From NCBI GenBank assembly GCA_021162925.1, contig JAGGXQ010000076.1, positions 1 through 6,104 on the forward strand: a DNA stretch of 6,104 bases, written 5' to 3'. The notes beneath the pieces are model-generated. The model did no database searches and was not told the origin of the DNA. It saw only the letters and a program-made list of their open reading frames with translations. This document shows, in pieces, positions 5,244-6,104 of the stretch. The position numbers and the translations under genes were made by a program. Origin of the DNA: Nitrososphaerota archaeon. GTDB taxonomy: Archaea > Thermoproteota > Nitrososphaeria > Nitrososphaerales > JAGGXQ01. Each line of letters opens with the position of its first letter. Within the stretch, counting starts at the first letter, position 1.

Positions 5244-6104
5244 ATGGGTCTCCTTGGGTACAGGGGCAAGGCGCTGGAGCTGCTGAGCAGGTTCGGGGTC
5301 GAGGTGGGGGATAGGGTGGAGGTGGTGCTCGAGGAAGGGAGGCTAAAAGGCGTGCTCATGCCCAGATACGAGCTCGCCGACGACGTGCACCTGGTCCTCA
5401 AGCTCGACAACGGGTACAACGTCGGGATAAGGGTGGGGAGGGTGAGGCGGATTAAGAGGCTCGAGGGGGCGAGGAGGCCGGGGTTCGTGAGGCCCAAGGT
5501 CGAGAGGAGGGAGGGTCTGCCAAGGGTCTCGATCATAGGAACTGGGGGCACTATAGCGAGCAGGATAGACTACAGGACCGGAGGGGTCTACCCGGTCTTC
5601 ACGCCGGAAGAGCTCTACGGCCTGGTCCCTGGCCTCTCGGACTACGCCACCATAGAGACCGATCCGCTCTTCAACATACTCAGCGAGAACGTGAGGGTCG
5701 AGCACTGGAAGGGGCTCGCCCTTAAGATCGGGGAGAAGGTGAGGGAGGGGTATCACGGCGTGGTCGTGACCCACGGGACCGATACGATGGGCTACACGGC
5801 CGCGGCGATGAGCTTCTCCCTGAGGGGGATACCGATACCCGTAGCCCTGGTGGGGGCCCAGAGGTCCTCGGACAGGCCCTCTTCGGATGCGGCGAGCAAC
5901 CTCCTTGGTGCCGTCAGGTTCGTGAGCACCTCCGATGTAGCTGGGGTCTACGTGGTGATGCACGCCGGGATGGGGGACGGGCTGCTAGTGGTGCACAGGG
6001 GGACGAAGGTCAGGAAGAACCACACGAGCAGGAGGGATGCGTTCGAGTCCGTCAACGTGCCCCCCGTTGCCTACATAAGGGAGGATGGGATCGAGTTCCT
6101 GAGC
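5244..6104 (+). CDS. gatD: Glutamyl-tRNA(Gln) amidotransferase subunit D (GatD), 3' end missing
   Basis: GatD is the asparaginase-like glutaminase of the archaeal GatDE complex. It frees ammonia from glutamine (or asparagine), and GatE uses it to turn Glu-tRNA(Gln) into Gln-tRNA(Gln) in the cytosol. The first 287 codons are present; full-length GatD is about 430. Residues 1-75 form the small GatD N-terminal domain (GYRGKALELL, FGVEVGDRVEV, LKLDNGYNVGI). The asparaginase domain follows with IGTGGTIAS (catalytic Thr103), VVTHGTDTM (Thr179-Asp180), GAQRSSDRPSSDA, and VRKNHTSRRDAF with the probable catalytic Lys258. All four T-T-D-K residues are therefore intact. I chose ATG 5244 because GYRGKA aligns with known GatD N-termini and the TATA spacing fits. 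An in-frame GTG at 5226 would add six residues and cannot be fully excluded. Its own promoter and housekeeping role set it apart from the upstream redox genes. GatE is not in the window. Confidence 0.96.
   Translation, partial: MGLLGYRGKALELLSRFGVEVGDRVEVVLEEGRLKGVLMPRYELADDVHLVLKLDNGYNVGIRVGRVRRIKRLEGARRPGFVRPKVERREGLPRVSIIGTGGTIASRIDYRTGGVYPVFTPEELYGLVPGLSDYATIETDPLFNILSENVRVEHWKGLALKIGEKVREGYHGVVVTHGTDTMGYTAAAMSFSLRGIPIPVALVGAQRSSDRPSSDAASNLLGAVRFVSTSDVAGVYVVMHAGMGDGLLVVHRGTKVRKNHTSRRDAFESVNVPPVAYIREDGIEFLS

Noticed and set aside
5343..5963. 206-codon minus-strand open frame inside gatD
   Set aside because: It is antisense to the catalytic core of gatD and its translation is His/Pro/Arg-rich, a codon-bias artefact.

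Overview
This window looks like a piece of a thermophilic archaeal chromosome. The last gene is an unmistakable GatD, the archaeal glutaminase subunit of the tRNA-dependent amidotransferase GatDE. The gaps between genes are AT-rich and carry archaeal TATA boxes and T-tract terminators. Coding strands are strongly purine-loaded, with AGG as the main Arg codon and ATA frequent for Ile, as in hyperthermophilic archaea. A Korarchaeota/TACK affiliation would fit this style, but nothing here proves it.

Layout, all genes on the + strand. (1) 1-1136: 3' part of a zinc-dependent, NAD-type medium-chain dehydrogenase (COG1063, threonine/sorbitol dehydrogenase-like), cut by the left edge. (2) 1137-1275: AT-rich gap with a T-rich terminator, then a promoter whose TATA box is one arm of a perfect 10-bp inverted repeat. 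(3) 1276-2277: ornithine cyclodeaminase/mu-crystallin/archaeal alanine dehydrogenase family protein. (4) 2278-2324: short gap with a TATA-like element and a Shine-Dalgarno (SD) site. (5) 2325-3722 and 3724-4980: tandem FAD-linked oxidase subunits of GlcD and GlcE type, one base apart and joined by an SD site that overlaps the end of glcD. (6) 4981-5243: a 263-bp non-coding gap with a terminator-like T tract, several inverted repeats that could fold as RNA, and a TATA box placed for a leaderless gatD transcript. (7) 5244-6104: the first 287 codons of gatD, cut by the right edge.

The first four genes suggest a small catabolic or redox set acting on alcohols, 2-hydroxy acids and 2-oxo or imino acids. 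The Zn dehydrogenase would oxidise a (poly)ol, GlcD/GlcE a 2-hydroxy acid to a 2-oxo acid, and the OCD-family enzyme could link a 2-oxo or imino acid to an amino acid with NAD(P)H. This pathway is inferred from family membership and proximity only; substrates cannot be read from the sequence. The GlcF iron-sulfur subunit of the classical glycolate oxidase is not in the window. gatD is a housekeeping gene with its own promoter and probably does not belong to the set. I see no mobile element, CRISPR array, tRNA or rRNA. The window is mostly ordinary metabolism; the items most worth a second look are the palindrome over the OCD-family promoter and the foldable gap before gatD.
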